Assembly (NCBI GenBank): GCA_002878375.1
Contig: NIRF01000005.1
Span: 36,743 to 100,742, forward strand
Source of the DNA: Dictyoglomus sp. NZ13-RE01
GTDB lineage: Bacteria; Dictyoglomota; Dictyoglomia; Dictyoglomales; Dictyoglomaceae
Direction of reading: 5' to 3'
Length of the DNA stretch: 64,000 nt
Part shown: in pieces, positions 1 to 9,547 of the stretch
How the letters are laid out: each line of letters starts with the position of its first letter
Position numbering within the stretch: position 1 is the first letter of the stretch
The notes under the pieces: model-generated
Database searches by the model: none
Told to the model about the DNA's origin: nothing
Seen by the model: only the letters and a program-made list of their open reading frames with translations
Made by a program: the position numbers and the translations under genes

Positions 1-137
1 CTAAGAGAAGGGTAAATGCTTTGGAATATAAGCTTATTCCTCAGATAGAAGAAACAGTTAAGTTTATAACTACAAAATTAGAAGAGTTAGAAAGAGCTAA
101 CTTTACAAGACTTCTAAGATTAAAGGAAATTGTATGA
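1..137 (+). CDS. atpD: V/A-type ATP synthase subunit D, C-terminal end (partial)
   Basis: Only the last 44 codons are inside the window; the gene begins to the left. The frame that starts at base 3 reads [19 protein letters not shown] and ends [12 protein letters not shown]. The RRVNALE segment, followed by a long charged helix, is typical of the C-terminal coiled coil of subunit D, the central rotor stalk of V/A-type ATPases that couples the A/B catalytic head to the membrane ring. The stop codon overlaps the alr start (ATGA), so alr is probably the last gene of the ATPase transcript. Family assignment is by recognition of this short segment. Confidence 0.8.
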   Translation, partial: KRRVNALEYKLIPQIEETVKFITTKLEELERANFTRLLRLKEIV

Positions 138-1267
138 TTAAGAAGTTGGCTTGGAAAGAAATTGATTTATCATCTTTGCTTCATAACTTATCTGTAATTA
201 AGGATAATGTTGGAGATAATGTGGAAATAATTCCTGTAGTAAAGGCGGATGCATATGGACATGGAGCAATTATAATTAGTAGATTCTTATCGAAGTATGG
301 TATTAAGAGATTTGCAGTTGCTCTGTTAGAGGAGGGAATTGAGTTAAGAAAAGCTGGTATAAAAGAGCAAATTTTGGTTTTAACCCCTCAATTTAAAGAT
401 GCTATACCGTATTTAATTAAATATAATTTAACTCCTGTTATTTCTTCAATTGATTTTTTTGAAGAGCTTGGTAGGTTTACATACAGAAGAAATATTCCTT
501 TTTCTTTTCATGTTAGTGTTGATACTGGAATGGGAAGAGAAGGACTATTGGAAGAAGATTTAGATTCTTTTATAACCATATGGAGAAAATATTCTCATTT
601 GACTCTTGAAGGACTTTCTTCTCATCTATCCAGCTCCGAAAATAAGGAAGATAAATACAATGAGAAGCAGTTGAAGATTTTTGATAGAGTTTATTCTAAA
701 TTAAGAGAGATGGGATGGGAAGGTATATCTCATGTGGCAAATTCGGGAGGCATATGGAATTTTCCAAAAGCCTTTTATAATGCAGTAAGACCTGGAATTG
801 CTTTATATGGTTATGGGATGGAGGACTTAAAGCCCGTTATGTCAGTACATGCAAAGATTACACTTATAAAAAGACTGCCAGAGGGATGGGGGGTCGGTTA
901 TAATCATACTTATACTACTACTAAAGAAACCTTGATCGCCTTAATACCTGTAGGTTATGCGGATGGCTACAGAAGAGAGCTTTCTAACAAATCCTTTGTG
1001 ATAATAAAAAACAAAAAATTTCCAGTAATTGGAAGAATATCAATGGATCAAACAATCATAGATATTTCTTCTGACCCCTATATAAGAGTGGGTGATGAGG
1101 TAATTGTTATGGGAAGATCAGAAAGTCACAATATTGATGCTGAGGTCATTGCAAAGATGGTAGGAACTATTCCTTACGAGATACTAACAGGTTTTGGTAT
1201 GGCTAAGAGACTTGGAAATATTTATGTTAATGACTCATCTCTTGTGCTATCTTCAAGGCAAGGTTAA
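134..1267 (+). CDS. alr: Alanine racemase
   Basis: A PLP enzyme that interconverts L- and D-alanine and so supplies D-Ala for peptidoglycan. The 377 residues match the usual family length. The PLP-binding lysine is K37 in [11 protein letters not shown]. The [10 protein letters not shown] segment near residue 255 carries the second catalytic base, a tyrosine, and [10 protein letters not shown] is another family signature. The start is set by the ATGA overlap with the upstream ATPase gene. The 3' end overlaps the convergent DHH/CBS/CCA-type gene by 41 bp, so there is no room for a conventional terminator between them. Confidence 0.95.
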   Translation: MIKKLAWKEIDLSSLLHNLSVIKDNVGDNVEIIPVVKADAYGHGAIIISRFLSKYGIKRFAVALLEEGIELRKAGIKEQILVLTPQFKDAIPYLIKYNLTPVISSIDFFEELGRFTYRRNIPFSFHVSVDTGMGREGLLEEDLDSFITIWRKYSHLTLEGLSSHLSSSENKEDKYNEKQLKIFDRVYSKLREMGWEGISHVANSGGIWNFPKAFYNAVRPGIALYGYGMEDLKPVMSVHAKITLIKRLPEGWGVGYNHTYTTTKETLIALIPVGYADGYRRELSNKSFVIIKNKKFPVIGRISMDQTIIDISSDPYIRVGDEVIVMGRSESHNIDAEVIAKMVGTIPYEILTGFGMAKRLGNIYVNDSSLVLSSRQG

Positions 1268-3746
1268 TCTCATCTTCCTTAGTTGATATATTCCCTTTTA
1301 AATGTTCCATAAAAATTTCTTTTAGCACATCTCCTATTATTCTTCCTTCTTTAAAACCAAGTTTTAATAGATCTCTTCCCTTCAGATATGGTATATGCTT
1401 CTCTTTGAGAGCAATTAATCTTTCTAAAATTTGTCTTTCATGGTTTTCTTTAAATAATGCTAAGAAGAAGGTTAGTTCTTTTGGCAAATCTATCAGTTTT
1501 TTTATCAAATCATCATTTATCTTCTCATTTTTAAGTTGATGGAAATTGATTAATAGATAAATTATGTTTTTAGAAAAATGGTATTCTTTCAACCAATTAA
1601 CGGCTTTTTGTAAGGAGACATCTCTTAATAGATTTATAATTTGAAGAGATGTAATGTCCATATCCTTTCTTTTTCTAATTTCAATATTTATCTCTTCAAA
1701 CTTCATTGGAAGATTATTTATTGGAAGAAGATAGGGAAGGGCGGAAAGCTCTTCTAATCTTTTAAAAACTTTTTCTGGCTCTGGCTCTCGTAATATTAGT
1801 AAAATCTCTTCTTTTATTCTATCTTTACTTAGCTTAGTTAGGAATCCTTGTTCAATAGCCTCTTTTAGTAAATTTAAGGTTTTTTCCTCAAAATTAAAAT
1901 TTAGCCTTTGTTCTAATCTTATGCCCCTTAATATACGTGATGGATCCTCAATAAAACTTAGATTATGGAGTACTCTTAGTTCTTTCCTAACTAAGTCTTC
2001 TAAGCCTCCATAAAAGTCTATAATCTCAAGCCAATTATCTTTATTTAATGATAGAGCAAGAGTATTTATTGTAAAATCTCTTCTTTTTAAATCTAACCAG
2101 AAGGACCCTTTTTCAACTTTAGGAAGTGCACCAGGTTCAGGGTAATATTCAATTCTTGTGGTCGCTATATCAATTCTTTTATTCCCCTCAAGCAGAATTT
2201 CTGCAGTCCCAAATTCTTCATGGACTTTTAATTCACCTTTTAATTTTCCAATCAATTGATTTAAAAACAATTTAACATCACCTTCTACAGTAATATCAAG
2301 ATCCATATTTGGATAATTTAATAATAGATCTCTGACAAAGCCTCCAATTGCATACACAGATGTATTTAGCTCTTCCGCAATATCTCTGATTATTAATAAA
2401 ATCTCCCACCATGGCGTCCTTTTTACTAAATCTTCATTTATCTTAGATACACTTCCTAAAGGTGGGGATATGTGATTTTTGATAAAATGAAATTTTAATA
2501 CATCTTGACGGGTTATTATCCCTAAAATTTTGTCATCTTTTACCACTGGAACTCTACCAATATCTTTTTCTATGAAAATTCTTTCTACTTGCGATAAAGA
2601 GGTTTCTGGATCAACAGTGATAACTGGTTTAGACATAAATGATTTTACTTTTCTTTTATAAAGGCGCAAATTTATTGCTTTTTCTACATCCCTTCTGCTT
2701 ATAATTCCTACTAATTTATTGTTTTCAACAACACACAAACCCCCATAACCTAATCGAGTCATAATTTTATGGGCTTCAGAAATTGTTGTTTCTGGTGAAA
2801 TAGTTTCTACTGGATATGACATAATATTTTTAGCCACAAGATTATATGGGAGTATTCTTTTTAATCTATCCCTTAAATATTCTTCCAACTCTTTTAAATC
2901 CCTATTTGTCAATACTACTGTAGATGCGGATGGATGTCCACCAGGATCAAAATCTTCTAATACATGTAGTAGATTGATTTTGGGGGTTCTTGTTCTCCCC
3001 ATTAAATACACTTTGTCCTTTATCTTTAACATTATAAATAAAGCATCTGCTTCTTTTTCATCAAGTAGCATATGGGCAAGGATTGAAAGCCCCTCTACAT
3101 ATTTATCCCTTTCTAAGGGAGCCCAGACTATCTTAAATCCTCTTATCTCTTCTTCTTTAGAACTTTGAATTAGCTCTGCTAAAAGATTCTTTTGTTCATC
3201 AGACAATTTTTCTTTAATATAATAGTTTATAATGCTAATATTGGCGCCTCTTTCTAATAATAAAGACGCTACTTTTAAATCTCTCGCTGTGGTAGAAGAA
3301 AATGTAAAATTTCCTGTATCTTGATATATTCCTAAAGCAAAGAGAGTTGCCTCCACAGGATCTATTGGTATGTTATTTTTTATGATCAGCTCTAATAATA
3401 TGGTAGTGGTAGCACCTACTTCCTCTATAAACTCCTTATCTCCTTTTATATCTCCACTTTTATGATGATCATAAATTTCGATGACAGGATTATTTTTAAA
3501 TAACTCCTGATATTCTTTATCAATTCTATTTAGCCAATGATTATCAACGAGTATTATTTTTTCTACTTTATCAGGTGGTTTATCATGAAATTTTAAAAAA
3601 TCCTTGTATAATGAATAAAATTCATAAACTTTTCTCTCCATACTTTTACTGGGTAGCACTATTGCCTGAGGATAGAGCTTCTTAGCTGCATATAATGATG
3701 AAAGAGCATCAAAATCTAAATAATTATGAGAAAGAATTACCTGCAT
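1227..3746 (-). CDS. DHH phosphoesterase - two CBS - CCA/A-adding tRNA nucleotidyltransferase fusion
   Basis: An 839-residue multidomain protein. Residues 1-310 form a DHH/DHHA1 phosphoesterase domain (VDNHWLNRID, IYDHHKSGD, GGHPSAS). Residues 315-430 hold two CBS repeats. From about 465 there is a class II nucleotidyltransferase head (GGFVRDLLLN, then the metal-binding DLD), followed by the RNA-binding neck and a C-terminal helical part. From knowledge of the family, DHH-CBS-polyA polymerase fusions occur in Aquifex and other thermophiles, where they act as A-adding or CCA-repair enzymes; the DHH part may trim or recycle RNA ends. No second nucleotidyltransferase gene is visible here, so A-adding versus full CCA-adding activity cannot be decided. 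The start overlaps the 3' end of the upstream PP-loop gene by 10 bp, implying translational coupling. Confidence 0.88.
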   Translation of the reverse strand: MQVILSHNYLDFDALSSLYAAKKLYPQAIVLPSKSMERKVYEFYSLYKDFLKFHDKPPDKVEKIILVDNHWLNRIDKEYQELFKNNPVIEIYDHHKSGDIKGDKEFIEEVGATTTILLELIIKNNIPIDPVEATLFALGIYQDTGNFTFSSTTARDLKVASLLLERGANISIINYYIKEKLSDEQKNLLAELIQSSKEEEIRGFKIVWAPLERDKYVEGLSILAHMLLDEKEADALFIMLKIKDKVYLMGRTRTPKINLLHVLEDFDPGGHPSASTVVLTNRDLKELEEYLRDRLKRILPYNLVAKNIMSYPVETISPETTISEAHKIMTRLGYGGLCVVENNKLVGIISRRDVEKAINLRLYKRKVKSFMSKPVITVDPETSLSQVERIFIEKDIGRVPVVKDDKILGIITRQDVLKFHFIKNHISPPLGSVSKINEDLVKRTPWWEILLIIRDIAEELNTSVYAIGGFVRDLLLNYPNMDLDITVEGDVKLFLNQLIGKLKGELKVHEEFGTAEILLEGNKRIDIATTRIEYYPEPGALPKVEKGSFWLDLKRRDFTINTLALSLNKDNWLEIIDFYGGLEDLVRKELRVLHNLSFIEDPSRILRGIRLEQRLNFNFEEKTLNLLKEAIEQGFLTKLSKDRIKEEILLILREPEPEKVFKRLEELSALPYLLPINNLPMKFEEINIEIRKRKDMDITSLQIINLLRDVSLQKAVNWLKEYHFSKNIIYLLINFHQLKNEKINDDLIKKLIDLPKELTFFLALFKENHERQILERLIALKEKHIPYLKGRDLLKLGFKEGRIIGDVLKEIFMEHLKGNISTKEDEINLALKIAQEMSH

Positions 3747-4732
3747 GTTATATTATAAATAGATGGATTAAAATCCCCTTCAAGCTTATTGATTACAATT
3801 TTTTCCTCTTTATTGTGAGTTTTATATAAAACAGGAACATCATTTTCTTCTTTATGATCGCTATAATAAACAGCTATTTTAGCAATAAGTACTTTGTCTT
3901 TTTCTTCTTCTACAATTTTATCAGGTATGAGGAGAACTGCGCTTGGATCTTTTGCCTTAAATAATGTGTCTTTTTCTCCAAATAAATTTATTAATTTCTC
4001 GTTTTCTTCTTTTTGTCTTCCCACAATAACCTTAATATCAGGAGATAATCTTAAGTGTCTACCAATCTTTAATAGCTCTAAATCTCTCCTTGTAATATCT
4101 TCTTTGTGATTTAAAAGATCCTTTAGCTTTTTTGAGAATTGTGGTTCTGTTAAGAGACATCCACCTGCAGGTGTTGGAATCTCTTTTAACCCTAATTCCT
4201 TTGCAAGTTGAAGCTGAACCTTTCGCGATCTTCCCTGTATATTTAAAAGCTCTTCTCTAATTACAAGTCCCTCTCTTTCAGGTTTTGTTGGGGGTAAAAG
4301 TTTTGCAGATAATGGACGTAAGATATAATCTTCTGCTCCTGAATATTTTTCAACTAATTTTAAGGAATTTTTGTTCTGTGACATGGGTCTTTCTCCTAAA
4401 ACCTCTCCTGTGATAATGAAATCTGCAGAAAACTCCTTTAGAAGTTCAAAAGTTTTTCTTATCATAAAGGCGTGGCAATCTATGCAAGGATTCATATTTT
4501 TTCCGTATCCATATTTAGGCTTTTTTAAAATTTCTAAGTATTCCTCCGTTATGTCTATTATTTTTAGAGGAATTCCCAAAAATTCTGCAGATTTTTTTGC
4601 ATTTTCAGGATTAAAAAAGGGGGTATAGAAGAAAATACCAATTACTTCTATACCCTGCCTTTGAATTAGAGAAACTGCTAATAGACTATCCAATCCACCT
4701 GATAGTAGTGCTAAAGCCCTTGTTTTACTCAT
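3737..4732 (-). CDS. ThiI-like PP-loop ATPase, putative tRNA thiolation enzyme
   Basis: 331 residues. The PP-loop SGGLDSLLAV lies at residues 11-20, and a CxxC pair (NPCIDCHAF) near 82-86 resembles MnmA/ThiI-class adenylating sulfurtransferases. A second conserved cysteine sits in PAGGCLLTEP near 190. The C-terminal third (about 215-325) looks like the NFACT-R-type RNA-binding domain found in a ThiI-like family; that domain call is tentative. The likely role is adenylation and thiolation of a tRNA uridine, but the target base is unknown. It shares 4 bp with the M42 peptidase gene upstream and 10 bp with the tRNA nucleotidyltransferase fusion downstream, which places it with tRNA maturation. 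Confidence 0.75.
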   Translation of the reverse strand: MSKTRALALLSGGLDSLLAVSLIQRQGIEVIGIFFYTPFFNPENAKKSAEFLGIPLKIIDITEEYLEILKKPKYGYGKNMNPCIDCHAFMIRKTFELLKEFSADFIITGEVLGERPMSQNKNSLKLVEKYSGAEDYILRPLSAKLLPPTKPEREGLVIREELLNIQGRSRKVQLQLAKELGLKEIPTPAGGCLLTEPQFSKKLKDLLNHKEDITRRDLELLKIGRHLRLSPDIKVIVGRQKEENEKLINLFGEKDTLFKAKDPSAVLLIPDKIVEEEKDKVLIAKIAVYYSDHKEENDVPVLYKTHNKEEKIVINKLEGDFNPSIYNITCR

Positions 4733-5793
4733 AGTTTGCTTACTGTTTCCTCATCTAATCTCTTAATTACCTCCAAAATTAAATTCTTTGCTAATACAAA
4801 GTCATCTACATTAATAATTCCATTATGAGAATGAATATATCTTGCAGGTACGCCTATAACAATAGAGGGGACTCCTTTTGCATTTATATGGATTCTTCCA
4901 CCATCGGTTCCGCCTCTTTCTAAGGCAGAAAATTGTACAGGAATATTTAGCTTTTCTGCAACCTCAATAAAAAGTGATCTTAAGTTTGAATTTGGAATCA
5001 TGGTAGCATCGTAAAGAATTATGGAGGGACCTTTCCCAAGAGAAATGATATTATCCTGATTTACTCCTGGCATATCTACCGCTATATCCGATTCTAAGAC
5101 AATACCAACATCAGGATTTACTATATAGGAGCTTGTAGTTGCACCTCTAAGTCCTACCTCTTCCTGGACTGTAAAGCTTGCAAATACAGTATTTGGATGA
5201 GAAATACTCGTTAGATCTTTAAGAATCTCAATAGCTAAGGCACATCCTACCCTATCATCCCAAGCCTTTCCTAATAGAAACTTTGGATTAGCCATAGGCG
5301 TAAATTCACTATATGGAACAATAGGATCTCCTGGTCTGATTCCAAGTTCATAAACTTCTTCGTCACTTTTTGCTCCTATATCAATATACATGTCTTTTTT
5401 CTCTACTACTTTTTTTCTTTCCTCTTCAGTTAAAATATGAGGTGGTTTTGAACCAATTACTCCTATGAAGTCACCTTTTCTTGATTTTATGATTACCCTC
5501 TGAGATAAAAGTACCTGATCAAACCATCCTCCCAAAGGCAGGAATTTTATATAACCATCTTTTGTTATACTTTTAACCATGAATCCAATTTCATCCATAT
5601 GGGCAGAGAGCATAATTTTAGGCGACTCACTACTACCTTTCTTTTTTATTATTAAGCTTCCTAATCTATCCTCTAAAACATCTCCATATGGACTTGCGTA
5701 TTTTTTAATAACTTCTCTTATCTCATTTTCATAGCCTGAAACTCCGAATGTTTCGGTAATTTCTTTTAGCATTGTTAAAAATTCCTTTTCCAT
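4729..5793 (-). CDS. M42 family metallo-aminopeptidase
   Basis: 354 residues, the usual length for the M42 (glutamyl aminopeptidase/TET peptidase) family, which forms large dodecameric cytosolic peptidases that trim short peptides. Metal ligands and catalytic residues are visible in order: LSAHMDEIG near 65, GKAWDDRVG near 175, VQEEVGLRGA near 210, ESD near 235, and the histidine of YIHSHNG near 320. A clear AAAGGAG ribosome-binding site precedes the ATG. These proteins are often mislabelled endoglucanase M; the motifs here are those of a peptidase. The gene sits 2 bp downstream of the threonine deaminase gene. Confidence 0.92.
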   Translation of the reverse strand: MEKEFLTMLKEITETFGVSGYENEIREVIKKYASPYGDVLEDRLGSLIIKKKGSSESPKIMLSAHMDEIGFMVKSITKDGYIKFLPLGGWFDQVLLSQRVIIKSRKGDFIGVIGSKPPHILTEEERKKVVEKKDMYIDIGAKSDEEVYELGIRPGDPIVPYSEFTPMANPKFLLGKAWDDRVGCALAIEILKDLTSISHPNTVFASFTVQEEVGLRGATTSSYIVNPDVGIVLESDIAVDMPGVNQDNIISLGKGPSIILYDATMIPNSNLRSLFIEVAEKLNIPVQFSALERGGTDGGRIHINAKGVPSIVIGVPARYIHSHNGIINVDDFVLAKNLILEVIKRLDEETVSKL

Positions 5794-5795
5794 TT

Positions 5796-7004
5796 TTATT
5801 CTCCTTTCTCAGAAATTTCTACTTTATATCCACGGTTTTTAATTTTATCAAATATTCTGTTTATTTGCTCAAAATTTTTTGTTTCAATTGTAATTTCAAC
5901 AGTACTTTTCCCTATAGGGAAAAGGGGATTTGCTCTATCTTGATGTATTGAGTTAATATTTGCTTTTTCTTCTGCAATAATCTCTAATATTTCTGCTAAT
6001 TTTCCAGGGATGTCCAACAATTCTATTTTTAAATGTACTAATCTTCCTGATTGAATTAGACCATATTCTAATATTTTTGATAATAAGCTAACATCTATAT
6101 TTCCTCCACTTAATATTAATGCAATTTTTTTCTCCTTTATTACATCGCTATATTTTAATAAGGCGGATAAGGTGACGGCGCCAGCTCCCTCCACTAAAGA
6201 TTTTGCTCTTTCTAATAAATATAAAATACCTTGGGCAATTTCCATTTCATCTACAATAAACATATCATCTATATATTTATCGAGAATTTCCTGTGTTATT
6301 TTGCCTGGTTTTTTTACAGCTATACCTTCTGCAATAGTTGATGAGGTTTTATCTGAAATTGTTATTCCTTTAAATCTTTCATAGTAGTATGGAAATGCAA
6401 AAGTTTGTACCCCATATATCTTAATGTTTGGATTTTGTTCTTTTATTGCAATACAAACCCCTGATGAAAGCCCTCCACCCCCTATGGGGACAATAATGGC
6501 TTGAATATCAGGCATATCGCTTAAAATTTCTAAGCCTACAGTCCCTTGTCCAGCTATTATTTTAGGATCATCAAAGGGGTGAATAAACTCTAACTTTTCT
6601 TCTTCTGCAATTTTTAATGCATAGTTATAAGCTTCATCATAATAAGATCCATATAGAATTACTTTTGCGGAGTAACTTTTTGTAGAGGCTACTTTTATGA
6701 TAGGAGTATTTTCAGGCATAACTATAACTGTGGGAATTGAGAAAATCTTACCTCCATAAGCAACCCCTTGAGCATGATTACCTGCAGATGCTGCAATAAT
6801 ACCGTTCACCTTTTTATCTATTTGCCTTATATAATTGATGGCTCCTCTGATCTTAAAGGATCCAGTTTTTTGTAAGTTCTCAAACTTTAAATAAACATCT
6901 TTTTTGGTCATATCACTAAAAGTTTGGGAATAGGAGAGGGGAGTATGATGCACATATGGGGAAATTCTTTCCTGGGCTTCTTTGACCTCTTTTAGGCTTA
7001 TCAT
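5796..7004 (-). CDS. Threonine ammonia-lyase with C-terminal ACT domain
   Basis: A PLP-dependent enzyme that deaminates threonine (and serine) to 2-oxobutyrate, an isoleucine precursor. The lysine of FENLQKTGSFKIRGA near residue 55 is the PLP Schiff-base site. SAGNHAQGVAYGG near 85 binds substrate, and the glycine loop GGGGLSSG near 180 holds the phosphate. Residues 325-400 form a single ACT domain (LLDIPGKLAEIL), as in the short TdcB/IlvA form of 402 residues, which suggests allosteric control by an amino acid. Biosynthetic IlvA and catabolic TdcB cannot be separated from sequence alone, so no symbol is given. Confidence 0.9.
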   Translation of the reverse strand: MISLKEVKEAQERISPYVHHTPLSYSQTFSDMTKKDVYLKFENLQKTGSFKIRGAINYIRQIDKKVNGIIAASAGNHAQGVAYGGKIFSIPTVIVMPENTPIIKVASTKSYSAKVILYGSYYDEAYNYALKIAEEEKLEFIHPFDDPKIIAGQGTVGLEILSDMPDIQAIIVPIGGGGLSSGVCIAIKEQNPNIKIYGVQTFAFPYYYERFKGITISDKTSSTIAEGIAVKKPGKITQEILDKYIDDMFIVDEMEIAQGILYLLERAKSLVEGAGAVTLSALLKYSDVIKEKKIALILSGGNIDVSLLSKILEYGLIQSGRLVHLKIELLDIPGKLAEILEIIAEEKANINSIHQDRANPLFPIGKSTVEITIETKNFEQINRIFDKIKNRGYKVEISEKGE

Positions 7005-7007
7005 ACA

Positions 7008-7874
7008 TTACACTCCTTTTATATAAATTCCTCTATTAACAAACTTACAAGTTTTTATTTTAAAACTATTGGGGAATTTTTCAATAAATTTTTCTCTTGC
7101 TTTTTTTAATTGGGTTAAATCATCAAATAAAGCGTAAATAGAAGAGCCAGTTCCGGATAGTGAAACCAAAGGAGTAAAGAGGAGTAAAAATTCCTTTATA
7201 TCTTTTATAATTCTATATTTTCTAAAAACTATATCTTCAAAAAGGTTGAAGGTGCCAGTTAATTTTTGGTTATTTATGTTTGAAATTACATTTTTCCAAT
7301 CTAAATGCTCTCCTAAATCCCTTTCCTTTATCTCTCCATATATTTCCTTTGTACTAATACTAAAATTAGGTAATATCAAAAGTACAAAATAGGAAGGAAG
7401 GTTCTTAAGCTTAGTGATTTTTTCTCCCTTCTCTTCTGCAAGAGCGGTACCACCGTAGAGAAAAAATGGAACATCAGATCCTAATTGTATAGCAAGTTGA
7501 GATAGGTCTTCTTTACTTAATCCAAATTTTGTTATGAAATTAAGAAAGTATAGTATAGAACCAGCGTTAGAACTTCCCCCACCAAGACCTCCCCCTATAG
7601 GGATTTTCTTATAATGAAAAATTTCTAAACCAATTGGATATTTAGTTTTTTCAATAAATTTACTGTAAGCTTTATAAATGAGATTTTTTTGTAGAGGAAT
7701 GTCATAATTACTTTTCAGTATAAAGTAAGGAGATTTTAGAGTCTTTATGAATAGAAGATCGTATAGATCTATGTTCTGAAGAATTATTTTAACATTATGA
7801 TACCCGTCTGTCCTTTTGCTAATAACATCCAAGAATAATGTAATTTTAGCATAGGAATATATTTTATATACCAT
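7008..7874 (-). CDS. ispE: 4-diphosphocytidyl-2-C-methyl-D-erythritol kinase
   Basis: A GHMP-family kinase of the non-mevalonate (MEP) isoprenoid pathway that phosphorylates CDP-methylerythritol. The GHMP ATP-binding loop PIGGGLGGGSSNAG lies near residues 90-104. The N-terminal KITLFLDV with DGYHNV is the substrate-binding signature, and SGTGSSIYALF near 240 is the third GHMP motif. The length of 288 fits the family. It overlaps rsmA by 11 bp. The rsmA-ispE neighbourhood, with a YabE-like gene upstream, mirrors the Bacillus yabE-ksgA-ispE order, supporting orthology. Confidence 0.94.
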   Translation of the reverse strand: MVYKIYSYAKITLFLDVISKRTDGYHNVKIILQNIDLYDLLFIKTLKSPYFILKSNYDIPLQKNLIYKAYSKFIEKTKYPIGLEIFHYKKIPIGGGLGGGSSNAGSILYFLNFITKFGLSKEDLSQLAIQLGSDVPFFLYGGTALAEEKGEKITKLKNLPSYFVLLILPNFSISTKEIYGEIKERDLGEHLDWKNVISNINNQKLTGTFNLFEDIVFRKYRIIKDIKEFLLLFTPLVSLSGTGSSIYALFDDLTQLKKAREKFIEKFPNSFKIKTCKFVNRGIYIKGV

Positions 7875-8700
7875 ACTCTTCCACTAAGTTGCTTATTTTA
7901 ATATATACATCTATTGGTATATTTTCTGCTCTTTCTTTTAGATTGATATTTAGTTTACTGAATATATCTTCCCAAGGAATATTACGAAATTCGCTCTTAA
8001 GATTGTTAATTAGATACTTTCTTCTGAATTTAAAGGCAGATTTTATTAACTTGTAAAAAAGCTCAGGATTTTTTATAGATTGATTTTTAGGATTGTATGA
8101 AAATTTTACAAGAAGAGAATCTACTTCTGGAATAGGAAAGAAAAAATGGGCAGGGACTGGAGTTATAATTTCAAAGTCATACATAAGGCTTAGCAAAATA
8201 GAGAGAGGACTAAAATTTTTTGTGCCATGTTTAGATGTTATTCTCTCCACCATTTCTTTTTGTAATAGTAGGACCATTGTTTGAGCATAAGGACCTTTCT
8301 TAAGGTATTCACCTAAAAATGTACCGGAAATATAATAGGGCAGATTGCCAAATATTTTATATGGTGTAGTTACAATTTTTGATAATTCAATTTTCAAGAT
8401 ATCGTCAAAGATTAATTCCACATTTGAAAATTCTTTTAAACTTTCTTTGAGGATTTCTTCAAATCTTTTATCAATTTCCACTGCAATAACTTTATAGACA
8501 TATTTTGCTAATTCTCTTGTTAAGGTTCCAATTCCAGCACCTATTTCTAAGACCACATCACTTTTAGTTACATTACCAGCCTCTACAATTTTTTCTATTA
8601 TTTTTTTATTCACTAAAAAGTTTTGTCCCAAGCTCTTTTTTAAAAAAATCTTATAATTCTTTAAGATTTTTACTAAGGTATCTCTATCTGTTAATTCCAT
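7864..8700 (-). CDS. rsmA: 16S rRNA (adenine1518-N6/adenine1519-N6)-dimethyltransferase
   Basis: The KsgA/RsmA enzyme dimethylates two adjacent adenosines in the 3' terminal hairpin of 16S rRNA late in 30S assembly. SLGQNFLVN near residue 23 is the N-terminal signature. VLEIGAGIGTLT near 50 is the SAM-binding motif I, and GNLPYYISG near 118 holds the catalytic NLPY motif. 278 residues is normal. The gene begins one base from the end of the upstream 3D-domain gene. Confidence 0.95.
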   Translation of the reverse strand: MELTDRDTLVKILKNYKIFLKKSLGQNFLVNKKIIEKIVEAGNVTKSDVVLEIGAGIGTLTRELAKYVYKVIAVEIDKRFEEILKESLKEFSNVELIFDDILKIELSKIVTTPYKIFGNLPYYISGTFLGEYLKKGPYAQTMVLLLQKEMVERITSKHGTKNFSPLSILLSLMYDFEIITPVPAHFFFPIPEVDSLLVKFSYNPKNQSIKNPELFYKLIKSAFKFRRKYLINNLKSEFRNIPWEDIFSKLNINLKERAENIPIDVYIKISNLVEEYGI

Positions 8701-8701
8701 C

Positions 8702-9547
8702 TCAATTTATTTTCTCTAATATATAAACAGCAACCTTCCTTCTACCGAAGTTATATACTTCCCTTTTAGTAGGTAAAAGAAGGTCTATTCTGTATCTTTT
8801 TATTGCTCCCCCTGTATCACCTGCTATTGAAAATCCATAACTTGGTATGTATAAAGGTGTTCTTAGTGGAATAATTCTTGGATCTACTGCTACTATTCCT
8901 TTTTCTGCTTTCCATCCCAGGGCTGTTGAATCGTCTACTCCCTTTCCCTCCCATGGGTAGTAGGCTGTTGCGGTCATTGTGTAAACTTTCTTTAGTTTAA
9001 AGGTACCCTCAGTTATGTTTAAGCACCTAATTATTGGCGAATTAATTTCTATTATTTCCGGTTCACTTTTTACTAATACTTTTCTTGTTTTTAGAGTTTT
9101 TGATTCTAATTTTCCATTCTTATATAAAAGAAGCCATTCTTCATATATTTTCCCACTTTTCCCTCTATTTACTACTTTTTCTTTATATTCCTTGCTGTAT
9201 TTAACTTTAAATATAATATCGTAAGAAGTTGTTATATAATCTTTTACTGTTTTTTCTTCTATTCTATCTATTCTTATCTCTCTTACATAATTTAAGTTAG
9301 CACGAGGATGAGGTGTGATTCTATCTTTTTTGTTAATTTTTATATTATTTTCTTGAAGAACCTCCCATACATAGTTTGCCCTTGTTTTTATTTTCATTAC
9401 TTTTTTGTTGCCATCAATTATAGTTATATCTTTAGGTTTTTGTAAAATTTTATTGGGGTTAAAATAAAATTCATGAATTACCCCCTTACTATTATTAATT
9501 ATTAAGTTTAAAGATAATAATGTTAAAATTATTAGTTTTTTTCTCAT
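8702..9547 (-). CDS. Exported YabE-like protein with ubiquitin-like, G5 and 3D domains
   Basis: 281 residues. A hydrophobic N-terminal signal segment (residues 4-19) implies export. Residues 38-90 look like a DUF348 (ubiquitin-like) repeat. Residues 95-170 match a G5 domain (VVNRGKSGKIYEEWLL). Residues 188-280 form a 3D (Asp-Asp-Asp) domain: TATAYYPWEGKGVDD, GIVAVDPRIIPL, and GDTGGAIKRYRIDL, which carry the three aspartates. 3D domains have an MltA-like double-psi barrel and act as peptidoglycan lytic enzymes in spore germination or resuscitation factors. Only one DUF348 copy is present, whereas YabE of Bacillus has more. It lies between tyrS (4 bp overlap) and rsmA, the same neighbourhood as yabE. 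Confidence 0.87.
   Translation of the reverse strand: MRKKLIILTLLSLNLIINNSKGVIHEFYFNPNKILQKPKDITIIDGNKKVMKIKTRANYVWEVLQENNIKINKKDRITPHPRANLNYVREIRIDRIEEKTVKDYITTSYDIIFKVKYSKEYKEKVVNRGKSGKIYEEWLLLYKNGKLESKTLKTRKVLVKSEPEIIEINSPIIRCLNITEGTFKLKKVYTMTATAYYPWEGKGVDDSTALGWKAEKGIVAVDPRIIPLRTPLYIPSYGFSIAGDTGGAIKRYRIDLLLPTKREVYNFGRRKVAVYILEKIN

Noticed and set aside
1227..1267. Terminator between alr and the convergent gene
   Set aside because: The genes overlap and no hairpin with a T-run is visible on either strand.
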